From: Marinobacter mobilis
GTDB taxonomy: Bacteria > Pseudomonadota > Gammaproteobacteria > Pseudomonadales > Oleiphilaceae
NCBI RefSeq assembly: GCF_900106945.1
Contig: NZ_FNNE01000001.1
Span: 478,795 to 542,794 of the forward strand
Direction of reading: 5' to 3'
Length of the DNA: 64,000 nt
The notes beneath the pieces are model-generated. The model was given only the letters and a program-made list of their open reading frames with translations, was not told where the DNA came from and ran no database searches. The translations under genes were made by a program, and so were the position numbers. Positions 56,164 to 64,000 of this stretch are shown in pieces. The number at the start of each line of letters is the position of its first letter. Position 1 is the stretch's first letter.

Positions 56164-57171
56164 ATGACTGATAACGTCGTGGTTTGCGCACTCTACAAGT
56201 TCGCAGCCGTTGAAGATTTTGAAGACCTTCGCCAGCCTCTGCTGGACCTGATGCTCGAGCAAGAGGTGCGGGGCACCCTGTTGCTGGCCCGTGAGGGGAT
56301 TAACGGGACCATCGCCGGTAGCCGTGAGGGTATTGACGCGGTCAAGGCTTGGATTGGCAGCGACTCACGCTTTGATGGCGTGGATTATAAAGAGTCGTTT
56401 GTCGACATCCAGCCCTTCAAACGCACCAAAGTGAAGCTTAAGAAAGAAATCGTCACCATGGGCGTGGAAGGTATCGACCCGAAGCGGGTGGTGGGCACTT
56501 ACGTGGATCCAAAGGACTGGAACGAGCTGATCTCCGACCCCGAGGTGTTGCTGGTCGATACCCGTAACCAGTACGAGGTGGAAATCGGGACCTTCAAAAA
56601 TGCCCTGAACCCGGCCACCGATACCTTTCGGGAGTTCCCCGAGTACGTGAAGCAGAACCTGGATCCGGCCAGGCACAAGAAGGTGGCGATGTTCTGCACG
56701 GGCGGCATCCGTTGCGAGAAATCCACGGCGTACCTGAAGGAGCAGGGCTTTGACGAGGTATACCACCTCAAGGGCGGGATTCTCAAATACCTGGAAGAAG
56801 TCCCGCAAGAACAATCCCTCTGGCATGGAGAGTGCTTCGTCTTTGATGACCGGGTGACGGTGAATCATCAGCTTGAGCGGGGCGGTTTCGACCAGTGCCA
56901 TGCCTGCCGTCGTCCGATCACTGAGGACGATAAGCTGCGCCCAGAGTACGAACAGGGTGTGAGTTGTCACCAATGTGCTGATAACCTCACCGATGAGCAG
57001 AAAGCCCGGTTTGCCGAGCGGGAACGACAGATGCGATTGGCGGCTCAGCGTGGGGAAGCTCACGTGGGGGGTGAGGCTGCCCGTATCATCGCCGAACGCA
57101 AGGCGCGCAAAAAAGCCGAGCGTGCCCGCCAGGCCGAGCAAAGCGCTGCCGGAGAACAACGCGGGGCCTGA
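56164..57171 (+). CDS. trhO: tRNA uridine(34) hydroxylase TrhO (rhodanese family)
   Basis: A 335-residue protein, formerly YceA. The N-terminal acylphosphatase-like part has [20 protein letters not shown] (about residues 40-59). The rhodanese domain (about 125-220) has the active-site loop [12 protein letters not shown], with the catalytic cysteine near residue 181. A C-terminal zinc-like part ([13 protein letters not shown]…CHQC) and a basic helical tail follow. It hydroxylates the wobble uridine of some tRNAs with prephenate-independent oxygen chemistry. Start 56164 follows AGGAG. Confidence 0.93.
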   Translation: MTDNVVVCALYKFAAVEDFEDLRQPLLDLMLEQEVRGTLLLAREGINGTIAGSREGIDAVKAWIGSDSRFDGVDYKESFVDIQPFKRTKVKLKKEIVTMGVEGIDPKRVVGTYVDPKDWNELISDPEVLLVDTRNQYEVEIGTFKNALNPATDTFREFPEYVKQNLDPARHKKVAMFCTGGIRCEKSTAYLKEQGFDEVYHLKGGILKYLEEVPQEQSLWHGECFVFDDRVTVNHQLERGGFDQCHACRRPITEDDKLRPEYEQGVSCHQCADNLTDEQKARFAERERQMRLAAQRGEAHVGGEAARIIAERKARKKAERARQAEQSAAGEQRGA

Positions 57172-57221
57172 TCGCCAGTTACTGAGTGGTCAGTCCCGCC
57201 CACGCGAGTAAGGGACTGACC

Positions 57222-57950
57222 ATGCAAAAAACCATTGTTGCGGTAACCACAGTATTGTTGGGGGCTCCCCTGGCCTGGGCGGAAACGCCGGAATGGCAGG
57301 GTGAAGTCGAACTGGGGCTGCTGATCACCACCGGTAACACGGAAGAAACCAACGTCAACAGCCGGCTGGCGTTCCAGCAGGAAATCGTCCGCTGGCGCAA
57401 CAGTGGCGAGTTCTCATCACTGTATTCCGAAGCTGACGGTGCCACTTCGGCTGAAAAGTACCGCGCTTTCCTGGAATCCGATTTCAAGTTCAACGATCGC
57501 CAGTATTGGTTTCTGCGCGGGGCCTATGAGGACGATCGCTTCTCCGGTTATGACTTTGAGTCATCCATCACCACAGGTTATGGCCATCGGGTCTGGCAGG
57601 GCGGGGAGCGCTCATTCCTGGACCTTTCTGCCGGTGCCGGTTACCGCTATAACCGCTTTGATGAACCTGATGAGAATGGTCATCGCAAGGAAAATGAGTC
57701 CATTGCCCGGCTGGCGGGTCAGTTTGATTACGAACTGTCGGAGACGGCACTGTTCCGCCAGAAGCTGAGCAGCGAGATCGGCCTCGAAGACGGTCATACC
57801 ATCAGCGAGTCGGAAACCTCGCTCCAGGCGACGGTGGTGGATTCCCTGTCGATGAAGGTCTCCTATCGGGTCAAGCACCTGTCGGATCCCCCTGCGGCTA
57901 GCGAACGCACGGACACCGAGACGGCGCTGACCCTGTTGTACGGCTTCTGA
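57222..57950 (+). CDS. DUF481 outer-membrane beta-barrel protein
   Basis: A 242-residue protein from ATG 57222, with a signal peptide (about residues 1-20, APLAWA). The mature part opens WQGEVELGLLITTGNTEETN, the DUF481 (YdiY-like) signature, and continues as alternating beta strands that end in an aromatic residue (LLYGF), fitting an outer-membrane barrel. AAGGGA precedes the start. Function unknown; it ends 6 bp before the convergent DUF523/DUF1722 gene. Confidence 0.88.
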   Translation: MQKTIVAVTTVLLGAPLAWAETPEWQGEVELGLLITTGNTEETNVNSRLAFQQEIVRWRNSGEFSSLYSEADGATSAEKYRAFLESDFKFNDRQYWFLRGAYEDDRFSGYDFESSITTGYGHRVWQGGERSFLDLSAGAGYRYNRFDEPDENGHRKENESIARLAGQFDYELSETALFRQKLSSEIGLEDGHTISESETSLQATVVDSLSMKVSYRVKHLSDPPAASERTDTETALTLLYGF

Positions 57951-57956
57951 CCGCGG

Positions 57957-58901
57957 TCAGACCCGGTTACGAAGACCTAGCTCATCCGGGTAGGGACTGA
58001 GATAGTGCTGTAGCTCGACATAGTCCACCGGCTCGCGACGTTGTGCCATGCGCAGCAGGGTCATGGGCACAATGAGTGGCAGCTCGCCGCGGTGGTAGGC
58101 TTCGATCTGTTCGACCAACACCTGCCGGTCGGCATCGCCAATGGCTTCCCGCAAATAGCCCATCAGATGTTGCATGGCATTGACGTGGGCGCCCCGGCTG
58201 ACCTTGCAGGTCATGGCCGTCATGAACCCTTCAATGTAGCGTTGCGCGACCGTTTCCAGTGGTTGCTCCTTGAGATTGGAGAGCATGGGGCCCAGTTGCC
58301 GGTACAGGGGTTCGTTGTGGGCCAGCAGCTGGAACTTGTGGCGGGTATGGAATTCGATCAGGGCTTTGGCTGTCAGGTTGGCGGCGACATTCTGCTGCCA
58401 GTCATCATAGGCGAACACCCGCTCAATGAAGTTCTCCCGCAGGGCATCATCGTGCAGTCGGCCTTCTTCTTCCACCGGTAGCAGTGGGTACGCCTGCATG
58501 AGGGCGGCCGCAAACAGCCCCCGTCCTTCCCGGTGAACCATCTGGCCCTCGGCGTTGTGAACCTTGATGCGTTCCATGCCACAACTGGGGGATTTGGCCA
58601 TCAGGATATAGCCACGCAGGTCGCCAAGGGTAGGCACGACGGCCCGAATCACGTGATCCATTGCTTCGGTGTGATCCGCGCTGCCCTTGGACTCAATCAG
58701 ACGCAGTTCGCCGTCAATGTCGCGGATGTGGATGGCAGGGCGGGGAACTCCCAGACCTGCGGCCATCTCCGGGCAAACTGGCCTGAAATCGAAGTGTTTG
58801 GCCAGTATCTGGGTGCAAAATCTTGAGTGTTTATGGCCGCCATCATGGCGGACTTCCTGTCCGAGCAGACAGGTACTGATACCAATCGGAATACCACTCA
58901 C
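57957..58901 (-). CDS. DUF523-DUF1722 (YbgA-type) fusion protein
   Basis: A 314-residue soluble protein. The N-terminal DUF523 part (about residues 5-150) has ISTCLLGQEVRHDGGHK, RPVCPEMAAGLGVPRP and AKSPSCGMERIKV, with three conserved cysteines that may bind a metal or act in thiouracil-type chemistry. The C-terminal DUF1722 (YbgA) part (about 190-305) has FHTRHKFQLLAHNEPLYRQLG. This fusion is common in proteobacteria, often near photolyase or MerR genes, which are not seen here. Confidence 0.9.
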   Translation of the reverse strand: MSGIPIGISTCLLGQEVRHDGGHKHSRFCTQILAKHFDFRPVCPEMAAGLGVPRPAIHIRDIDGELRLIESKGSADHTEAMDHVIRAVVPTLGDLRGYILMAKSPSCGMERIKVHNAEGQMVHREGRGLFAAALMQAYPLLPVEEEGRLHDDALRENFIERVFAYDDWQQNVAANLTAKALIEFHTRHKFQLLAHNEPLYRQLGPMLSNLKEQPLETVAQRYIEGFMTAMTCKVSRGAHVNAMQHLMGYLREAIGDADRQVLVEQIEAYHRGELPLIVPMTLLRMAQRREPVDYVELQHYLSPYPDELGLRNRV

Positions 58902-58984
58902 AAGTCTGACCTCTCACTCGCTGAATGCGGTTGTCCAGTCTAAACCGAATGGGCGCCGGCTGTGAATGGGAGCGTGCCGATGGA

Positions 58985-59989
58985 TCAGTGGCCGTAGACC
59001 ATCATGGAGGTATCCGAGATCACGAAATCGGAGAAATACACCGACCCGATGCTTTGGGTGCCGATCCGGAAGGTTGGCATATCAATATCGGCGCGGAATT
59101 CGACGTCGTGAATCGACATGCCCTCCGCTCCGGAGGTGGCGCTGGTGCCGGCGGAAATGCTCGCCGCCAGATTGGCCATGCCGAAATGCCCCTTGGTGTC
59201 ATTGCCCCGGCGGTTATGCACCTGCAAGCCCTCAATGCCCACCGCAGCCAGGTTGAAGATCAGAATCACGTCGGCAACCTCCCAATTCAGGGAGCCGTCA
59301 TCAATCCTGAAGTGGCTGTCGATCTGCAGCTCGGAGGCCTGCACCAGATCACCGTTGGGTCGGACGTAGCTGGTGCCATCGTTGCGGATCACAATGTCGG
59401 TCGGTCCGAGATAGCCCGTCAGGAAAATATCTGAGAACAGGGTGGTGCTGTCCGGGTTTCCGCCCGTGATGATGCTGTCGATGCCGATCTCGAAGTCGAT
59501 GGCACTGAGGTAATCGTCGACGCTGGCAGGATCGCCACTGTCCACCGGACTCAGGTGCATCACCAGGTCACCGTCGTTGAACTGCTTTCCGTACTGGCCG
59601 CTGACAGAATAGGTGCTCATCGCCTGTGCAATGTCCGGGTTGGCCGGGTTGAGCGTTCCCTCTGCCCCCCGCCGGGCCAGTTCGGAGAACCCGTAATCCA
59701 GCACTTCGCCATCCCCGGCAACATCGAGGGTGAGCTTCACGTTGTCGAGCAGGGTGCCGTTGTGGCCGGACAGATGGAAGCCGTTGATGTCCAGGGGGGC
59801 ATCGTCGACATAACGGATCTGAGCGATGTCCACCGAAGCTGCGAGCTCGATGGTGATTCCGGTCTGGCCGGTGATGTTGGCCATTTCCCGGTCATCAATG
59901 GATTCGATGGCCCCAACCGGTGCCGAGATGACCGACAGTACCAGCGCAGCGTGAAAACAGGATCTTCCCTGACCAACCTTGAGTGACAT
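58985..59989 (-). CDS. Secreted DUF6160-like protein
   Basis: A 334-residue protein with a signal peptide (about residues 1-27, APVGA). The mature start ESIDDREMANITGQTGITIEL resembles the FilA-like/DUF6160 family of secreted or envelope proteins, seen singly or in arrays in Marinobacter and Acinetobacter. The rest is beta-rich with repeated I-x-I and D-x-x-L strands and no catalytic motif. It is monocistronic. Role unknown; pilus association has been suggested in the family. Confidence 0.7.
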   Translation of the reverse strand: MSLKVGQGRSCFHAALVLSVISAPVGAIESIDDREMANITGQTGITIELAASVDIAQIRYVDDAPLDINGFHLSGHNGTLLDNVKLTLDVAGDGEVLDYGFSELARRGAEGTLNPANPDIAQAMSTYSVSGQYGKQFNDGDLVMHLSPVDSGDPASVDDYLSAIDFEIGIDSIITGGNPDSTTLFSDIFLTGYLGPTDIVIRNDGTSYVRPNGDLVQASELQIDSHFRIDDGSLNWEVADVILIFNLAAVGIEGLQVHNRRGNDTKGHFGMANLAASISAGTSATSGAEGMSIHDVEFRADIDMPTFRIGTQSIGSVYFSDFVISDTSMMVYGH

Positions 59990-60139
59990 GATGTCCCCGG
60001 TCCTTGTTGTTTTTAGTTGTCCAGACGACAGGGGAACAGCGCAATCTATGCAGCCCGCATCGGGTTTTGTTACAGGTTGTTACGGTAGGGTGATTTTTGA
60101 TCAGGGTCTGTGAGCCAAATCACAGACCCGAACGCCTGC

Positions 60140-60832
60140 TCAGGCAGACGCCGGGGAGGGGCTTTGCGGACAGCTATCGGGCGATAAGGCCTCTACAATC
60201 AGGCGCTTCTGGTGGTCGGCAAAACGGGTGATTTGTTCGGCCATGGCGGCTTTATCCCGCTCCAGTACGGCCTTGGTCAGGTTCCGGAAGAAGGCCTCCG
60301 TACGCTCGAGATCCTGCTGGTAGCGTTCCGAGCTCAGGTAATAGGCGCGGCTGACCGCAGGCTTGAAGTTGGTCAGGGCCTCGGTGAGGTAAGGGTTGCC
60401 CACCACCTCGCAACAGCTGTCCATAACCTCAAAGCTGGCCTCAACCACGGCCAGTACGCTGGTGTTGCCGTTCAGGCACTGGGTCACCTTGCTGATTTTC
60501 CGTAACAGGGTGATCCGGTCGGGTCCTTCCCAATGATCGATCAACCGGTCGGCCAGCATCAGCAGCAGGTGCATGTAGACGTCATAGAGTTCGGTCGCGT
60601 GCTGGGCATCGAGCTGGCTGGCAGAGGCGCCTTTACGGGGCGTGATGTCCACCAGATGCCAGCGTTCCAGAATGTACAGCGCCTCTTTCACCGACGCCCG
60701 GCTAACCGCAAGAGTGGTGGCAACCCGGGCCTCATGAATGCGCTCGCGGGGCTGGATGTGGCCGGTCATGATCTGTTGTGCCAGGTAGTTGGCGATCTGC
60801 TCGGCCAGGGTGTTAGGGGCCTTGAATTCCAT
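60140..60832 (-). CDS. GntR-family (FCD-type) transcription regulator beside alkB
   Basis: A 230-residue regulator from ATG 60832 (an upstream in-frame start exists at 60871). The winged helix (about residues 8-70) has ERIHEARVATTLAVSRASVKEAL, and the FCD-type helical ligand domain follows. It is divergent from alkB across 190 bp that hold ATTGTAGGACAAT, a fitting GntR half-site pair. Alcanivorax alkB2 also has a GntR gene beside it. The natural ligand is probably an alkane oxidation product such as a fatty acid or acyl-CoA, by inference. Confidence 0.88.
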   Translation of the reverse strand: MEFKAPNTLAEQIANYLAQQIMTGHIQPRERIHEARVATTLAVSRASVKEALYILERWHLVDITPRKGASASQLDAQHATELYDVYMHLLLMLADRLIDHWEGPDRITLLRKISKVTQCLNGNTSVLAVVEASFEVMDSCCEVVGNPYLTEALTNFKPAVSRAYYLSSERYQQDLERTEAFFRNLTKAVLERDKAAMAEQITRFADHQKRLIVEALSPDSCPQSPSPASA

Positions 60833-60957
60833 GGTTATGTTGTCCGCTCTCAGTGTCTGGCAGTGTATCACAGCCGCTTCGGTCCGCTTTAGCGGAGGTG
60901 ACGGTCCGTGTACCAGGCGGTCAGGGTTGTCGGGATGAAAAGGTTGACCTCTGTTAG

Positions 60958-60970
60958 ATTGTAGGACAAT
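60958..60970. promoter_or_regulatory. Probable GntR operator upstream of alkB
   Basis: ATTGT-AGG-ACAAT is a perfect dyad 54 bp before the alkB start. It lies between TTGACC (60944-60949) and a weak -10, so binding would block the promoter. Confidence 0.55.
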
Positions 60971-61023
60971 AATGCATCTATGGTGTAATTAATCACGAGC
61001 CCCGCCAGCAGGAGACAATAATT

Positions 61024-62160
61024 ATGACAACGCACAGCAAAGCCCATTCCCCTGAGGCCGCACGACGAAAGCTGCTGCTGAAACTCAAGAAATACAGCTA
61101 CCTGATTTCGATGTTACCGCTGGCGATACCGCCGCTTCTGGTGCTTGCGGGGCACTCCCTGGGTATGACCAACCTGTTTGCCTGGGGGGCTCCGGTGGTG
61201 GTGTTTGTGATTATTCCCCTTCTGGATTTCCTGCTTGGCAAGGACGACCTCAATCCGGATGAAGGGGACGATGTGCCGTCGATGAACAAGGAATCGTTTT
61301 ACCGCGTTCTGACCCTGAGCTGGGTTGGCTTGTATGCGGTACTACTGGTGTGGGGAATGAGCCTCATCGCCGGAGGTACCTTCAGCGCTTTGGGAACCGT
61401 GGGCTGGATTCTGTCGATCGGTATTGTCGGTGGCCTGGGCATCAACGTCGCCCATGAGCTGATCCACAAGGATGACCGGCTTGAAACCTGGGCCGGAGGT
61501 TTCCTGCTGTCGCTGGTGTGTTACGCCGGGTTCAAGGTGGAGCACCTGCGCGGTCACCACGTTCATGTGTCCACACCGGAAGACGCATCCTCGTCCCGCT
61601 ACAACCAGTCGCTGTATGAGTTTCTGCCCCAGGCCTATGCCCGTAACTTTATCAATGCATGGAAGCTGGAAGCGAAGCGCCTGGAAGGCAAGAACCAGCG
61701 CGTGGTCAGCTGGCATAATGAACTGATCTGGTGGTACAGCATCAGCGCCCTGGCGCTGATTGCCTTTACCGTGGCCTTTGGCTGGTTGGGCGCGGCCTAC
61801 TTCCTCGGCCAGAGCTTCATCGCCTTCACCCTGCTGGAAATCGTCAATTACCTGGAGCATTACGGTCTGCATCGCCGCAAGCTGGAGAATGGCCGCTATG
61901 AGCGCACCATGCCGGAACACAGCTGGAACTCCAATTACTTCCTGACCAACGTTTTCCTGTTCCACCTGCAGCGCCACAGTGACCACCATGCTTACGCCAA
62001 ACGCCGCTATCAGGTGCTCCGTCACCATGAGGTTGCACCCCAGTTACCGGCTGGCTACGCAACCATGGTGGTGCTGGCCTGTATTCCGCCACTTTGGAAG
62101 CGGGTCATGAACCCAAGGGTTGAAGCCTACTATCAGGGTGAAGAACACCAGCTGGTGTAA
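61024..62160 (+). CDS. alkB: Alkane 1-monooxygenase AlkB
   Basis: A 378-residue membrane di-iron hydroxylase for medium-chain n-alkanes. The histidine boxes are HELIHK (about residue 147), EHLRGHHVHV (about 177-186) and LQRHSDHHA (about 318-326), with the AlkB-specific NYLEHYGLHR (about 278-287). Six membrane helices are visible. It needs rubredoxin and its reductase, which are not in the window. A GntR regulator is divergent from it. Confidence 0.96.
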   Translation: MTTHSKAHSPEAARRKLLLKLKKYSYLISMLPLAIPPLLVLAGHSLGMTNLFAWGAPVVVFVIIPLLDFLLGKDDLNPDEGDDVPSMNKESFYRVLTLSWVGLYAVLLVWGMSLIAGGTFSALGTVGWILSIGIVGGLGINVAHELIHKDDRLETWAGGFLLSLVCYAGFKVEHLRGHHVHVSTPEDASSSRYNQSLYEFLPQAYARNFINAWKLEAKRLEGKNQRVVSWHNELIWWYSISALALIAFTVAFGWLGAAYFLGQSFIAFTLLEIVNYLEHYGLHRRKLENGRYERTMPEHSWNSNYFLTNVFLFHLQRHSDHHAYAKRRYQVLRHHEVAPQLPAGYATMVVLACIPPLWKRVMNPRVEAYYQGEEHQLV

Positions 62161-62196
62161 GTAAGCGTGTGGTCGGCAAGGGGCTGAGATCTGTCC

Positions 62197-62219
62197 GGGG
62201 TGCGTAAGCGCCCCTTTTT
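62197..62219 (+). terminator. Rho-independent terminator after alkB
   Basis: Stem GGGGTGC / GCGCCCC (one T-G pair) with loop GTAA, followed by TTTTTG, 36 bp after the alkB stop. Confidence 0.8.
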
Positions 62220-62338
62220 GTTTGGCACGGTTCGCAGGTTCCTCCCCGGAGGGTTTTAATCCTGCCTATGGGCGTTATAATCCGGCCAGGCTCAGGAAGA
62301 GCCCACACTCACAAGACGTCTCTTCAAGGATTGAAGAT

Positions 62339-64000
62339 ATGCCCGAGGCTCCCGCTTCCCCTCGTCCCCCGTCCGTGGGGCTGCAGTTTACTGTCCGTAT
62401 AGGCGACCTGCCCGCCGACCTGTTGGCTGTCGTTGGTTTTGAATTCAGCGAGGCTCTGTCCTGTCTGTTCCGCGGCAAGCTGGCGTTGGCCAGTCCCGAT
62501 CCTGCTTTAGGCCAGGCATCGGGCTCTGATGGGGAACAGGTTTCAAATCCGTCCCCCTCCCTGGATCAGATTCTCGAGCAACCGGTCGAACTCGCCATCT
62601 GGCAGGATGGCCAGCTGCTGCGTCGTTTTTCAGGCGTCGTCTCCGAATTCGCCCGCGGTGACAGCGGCCACCGCCGCACCTGTTACGAGGTGGTCGTAGA
62701 GCCGCCTTTGTGGCGCCTCGGGCTGATGCACAACAGCCGCATCTTCCAGACCCAGACCCCGGACGCGATTCTCAAAACCCTGCTGGAAGAGCGCGGCATC
62801 GTCGACACCGTGTTCGACCTCAAACGTTCGGCTCCGGAGCGGGAATACTGCGTTCAGCATCGGGAAAGCGATCTGGCCTTCCTCCAGCGCCTGGCCGCCG
62901 AAGAAGGCTGGCACTACCGTTTTGACCTCGACGCCGACAACCCGCCCCTGGTGATTTCGGACCATCACGGCGACGCCGTCACCCTGCCGCAGGCCACCTG
63001 CAACGCCACCGCCGGTGGTAGCACCCGGCAACCGGCGGTATTCCAGTTCAGCTACCGCGAACGGGTCCGCGCCGCGTCGGTGGTGATGAAAGACTACACC
63101 TTCAGGAACCCTGCCTACGCGCTGATGCACGAGAGCAACGCCGCCGGTATGGATCACCAGCGGGAGGATTACCAGCACTACGATTACCCTGGCCGCTTCA
63201 AGAATGACGCCCGTGGCCGCGCCTTCACCCAGGCCAAACTGGAGGCCCTGCGCAACGACGCCAGCGTGGCCAGTGGCCGCAGCAACCGCCCTGATTTTGC
63301 CGCTGGCGCCAGGCTGCCCCTGAGCAGCCACACCCAGGACGACCTCAACCGCGACTGGCTGATCACCCGGGTCGTCCACACCGGCAAACAGCCCCAGGCT
63401 TTGGAAGAGGCGGGGGGCAGCGAGCCAACCACCTACCACAATGCCTTCGAGGCCATTCCCGCGGATCGCAACTGGCGGCCACAGGGACTGGATCGACCGC
63501 TGATGGACGGCCCCCAGATCGCCCTCGTCACCGGCCCGGCCGGCGAAGAAATCCACTGCGACGAACACGGCCGGGTCAAAGTCCGCTTCCCCTGGGACCG
63601 CTACAGCCAGAATGACGAACACTCCAGTGCCTGGCTCAGAGTCAGCCAGGGCTGGGCCGGAGGGCAGTATGGCTTTATGGCGTTGCCACGGATCGGCCAC
63701 GAAGTCATCGTCAGCTTTCTCGACGGTGACCCGGACCAGCCCATCATCACCGGTCGCACCTACCACGCCACCAACACGCCGCCCTATGCGTTGCCGGAGC
63801 ACAAAACCCGAACGGTGCTGAAAACCCAGACCCACAAGGGCGAGGGCAGCAACGAGCTGCGGTTTGAAGACGAAGCCAATCAGGAACAGATCTACCTCCA
63901 CGCCCAGAAAGACCTGGACCTGCTCACTGAAAATGATCGCACCGAGGTGGTCAAACACGACAGCCACCTGACGGTGGAGAACGAACGGATCAGCCACATC
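62339..64000 (+). CDS. vgrG: Type VI secretion spike protein VgrG, C-terminus cut by window edge
   Basis: Open from ATG 62339 (AAGGA upstream) to the window edge, 554 codons, in one frame. The N-terminal gp27-like region (about residues 15-390) has the family blocks GVVSEFARGDSG, VFDLKRSAPEREYCVQHRESDLAFLQRLAAEEG (in part) and YHNAFEAIPADR. The gp5-like OB region (about 395-480) has GPAGEEIHCDEHGRVKVRFPWD and WAGGQYGFMALPRIGHEVIVSFLDGDPDQP. The beta-helix C-terminus is starting at the edge (HLTVENE). VgrG caps the T6SS tail; effector and immunity genes commonly follow. A TATAAT box lies at 62276-62281. Confidence 0.93.
   Translation, partial: MPEAPASPRPPSVGLQFTVRIGDLPADLLAVVGFEFSEALSCLFRGKLALASPDPALGQASGSDGEQVSNPSPSLDQILEQPVELAIWQDGQLLRRFSGVVSEFARGDSGHRRTCYEVVVEPPLWRLGLMHNSRIFQTQTPDAILKTLLEERGIVDTVFDLKRSAPEREYCVQHRESDLAFLQRLAAEEGWHYRFDLDADNPPLVISDHHGDAVTLPQATCNATAGGSTRQPAVFQFSYRERVRAASVVMKDYTFRNPAYALMHESNAAGMDHQREDYQHYDYPGRFKNDARGRAFTQAKLEALRNDASVASGRSNRPDFAAGARLPLSSHTQDDLNRDWLITRVVHTGKQPQALEEAGGSEPTTYHNAFEAIPADRNWRPQGLDRPLMDGPQIALVTGPAGEEIHCDEHGRVKVRFPWDRYSQNDEHSSAWLRVSQGWAGGQYGFMALPRIGHEVIVSFLDGDPDQPIITGRTYHATNTPPYALPEHKTRTVLKTQTHKGEGSNELRFEDEANQEQIYLHAQKDLDLLTENDRTEVVKHDSHLTVENERISHI

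Noticed and set aside
1..64000. tRNA, rRNA, CRISPR arrays, insertion sequences, prophage genes, integrase or att sites
   Set aside because: None recognised on either strand by reading; a tRNAscan or Infernal run would settle small RNA genes.

Overview
The window reads as a chromosomal segment of a marine hydrocarbon-degrading gammaproteobacterium, most probably Marinobacter. The evidence is a WS2-like wax ester synthase, an AlkB alkane hydroxylase beside a GntR regulator, a desT-desC-desB desaturase set, GC-rich sequence and dense gene packing. No rRNA, tRNA, CRISPR array, insertion sequence or prophage was seen. Species assignment is inference from protein resemblance.

Left part (1-13.5 kb): two tandem, closely similar TonB-dependent receptors (the first cut by the window edge), then a nitrogen-oxide block. 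This holds narK2 and narK1 under a near-consensus FNR/Anr/Dnr box, a divergent DGC zinc-binding protein, a small conserved protein, moaA, and a ric(ytfE)-norB operon. A divergent mini-cluster carries a 71-aa membrane protein, a DUF454 protein and nsrR. Two tandem NsrR-like sites sit between ric and the divergent genes. No narGHJI lies in the window.

Lipid and catabolic part (13.5-26.4 kb): desB and desC lie divergent from desT around a nested 41-bp palindrome. Then follow lrgAB, the wax ester synthase, an aldolase/HD-domain gene pair divergent from a Crp/Fnr regulator and a BASS transporter, and a DUF6091 solute-binding protein with a fused TRAP permease.

Middle part (26.4-44 kb): a five-gene run prkA-yeaH-spoVR followed by two periplasmic solute-binding proteins without any permease. 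Housekeeping genes come next (tpm, a D-2-hydroxyacid dehydrogenase, YihY, DUF445, rsmE, bioA), then an orphan amino-acid-type binding protein.

SAM cycle and sugar phosphate part (43-54 kb): metF, ahcY, metK and an ArsR-methyltransferase fusion (SahR type) with two 20-bp operators, then tktA-epd-pgk-fba. Right part (54-64 kb): cbpA-cbpM, a DsbA-like protein, trhO, a DUF481 porin-like protein, a DUF523/DUF1722 protein, a secreted DUF6160-like protein, gntR/alkB, and the start of a vgrG.

The most unusual non-coding signal is a family of three structured repeats (9120-9219, 45350-45455, 45545-45640). Each has perfect 18-26 bp terminal arms unique to that copy, enclosing two hairpins whose stems covary while their six-base loops (ATGGAT and A-A/G-GGAY) are conserved.
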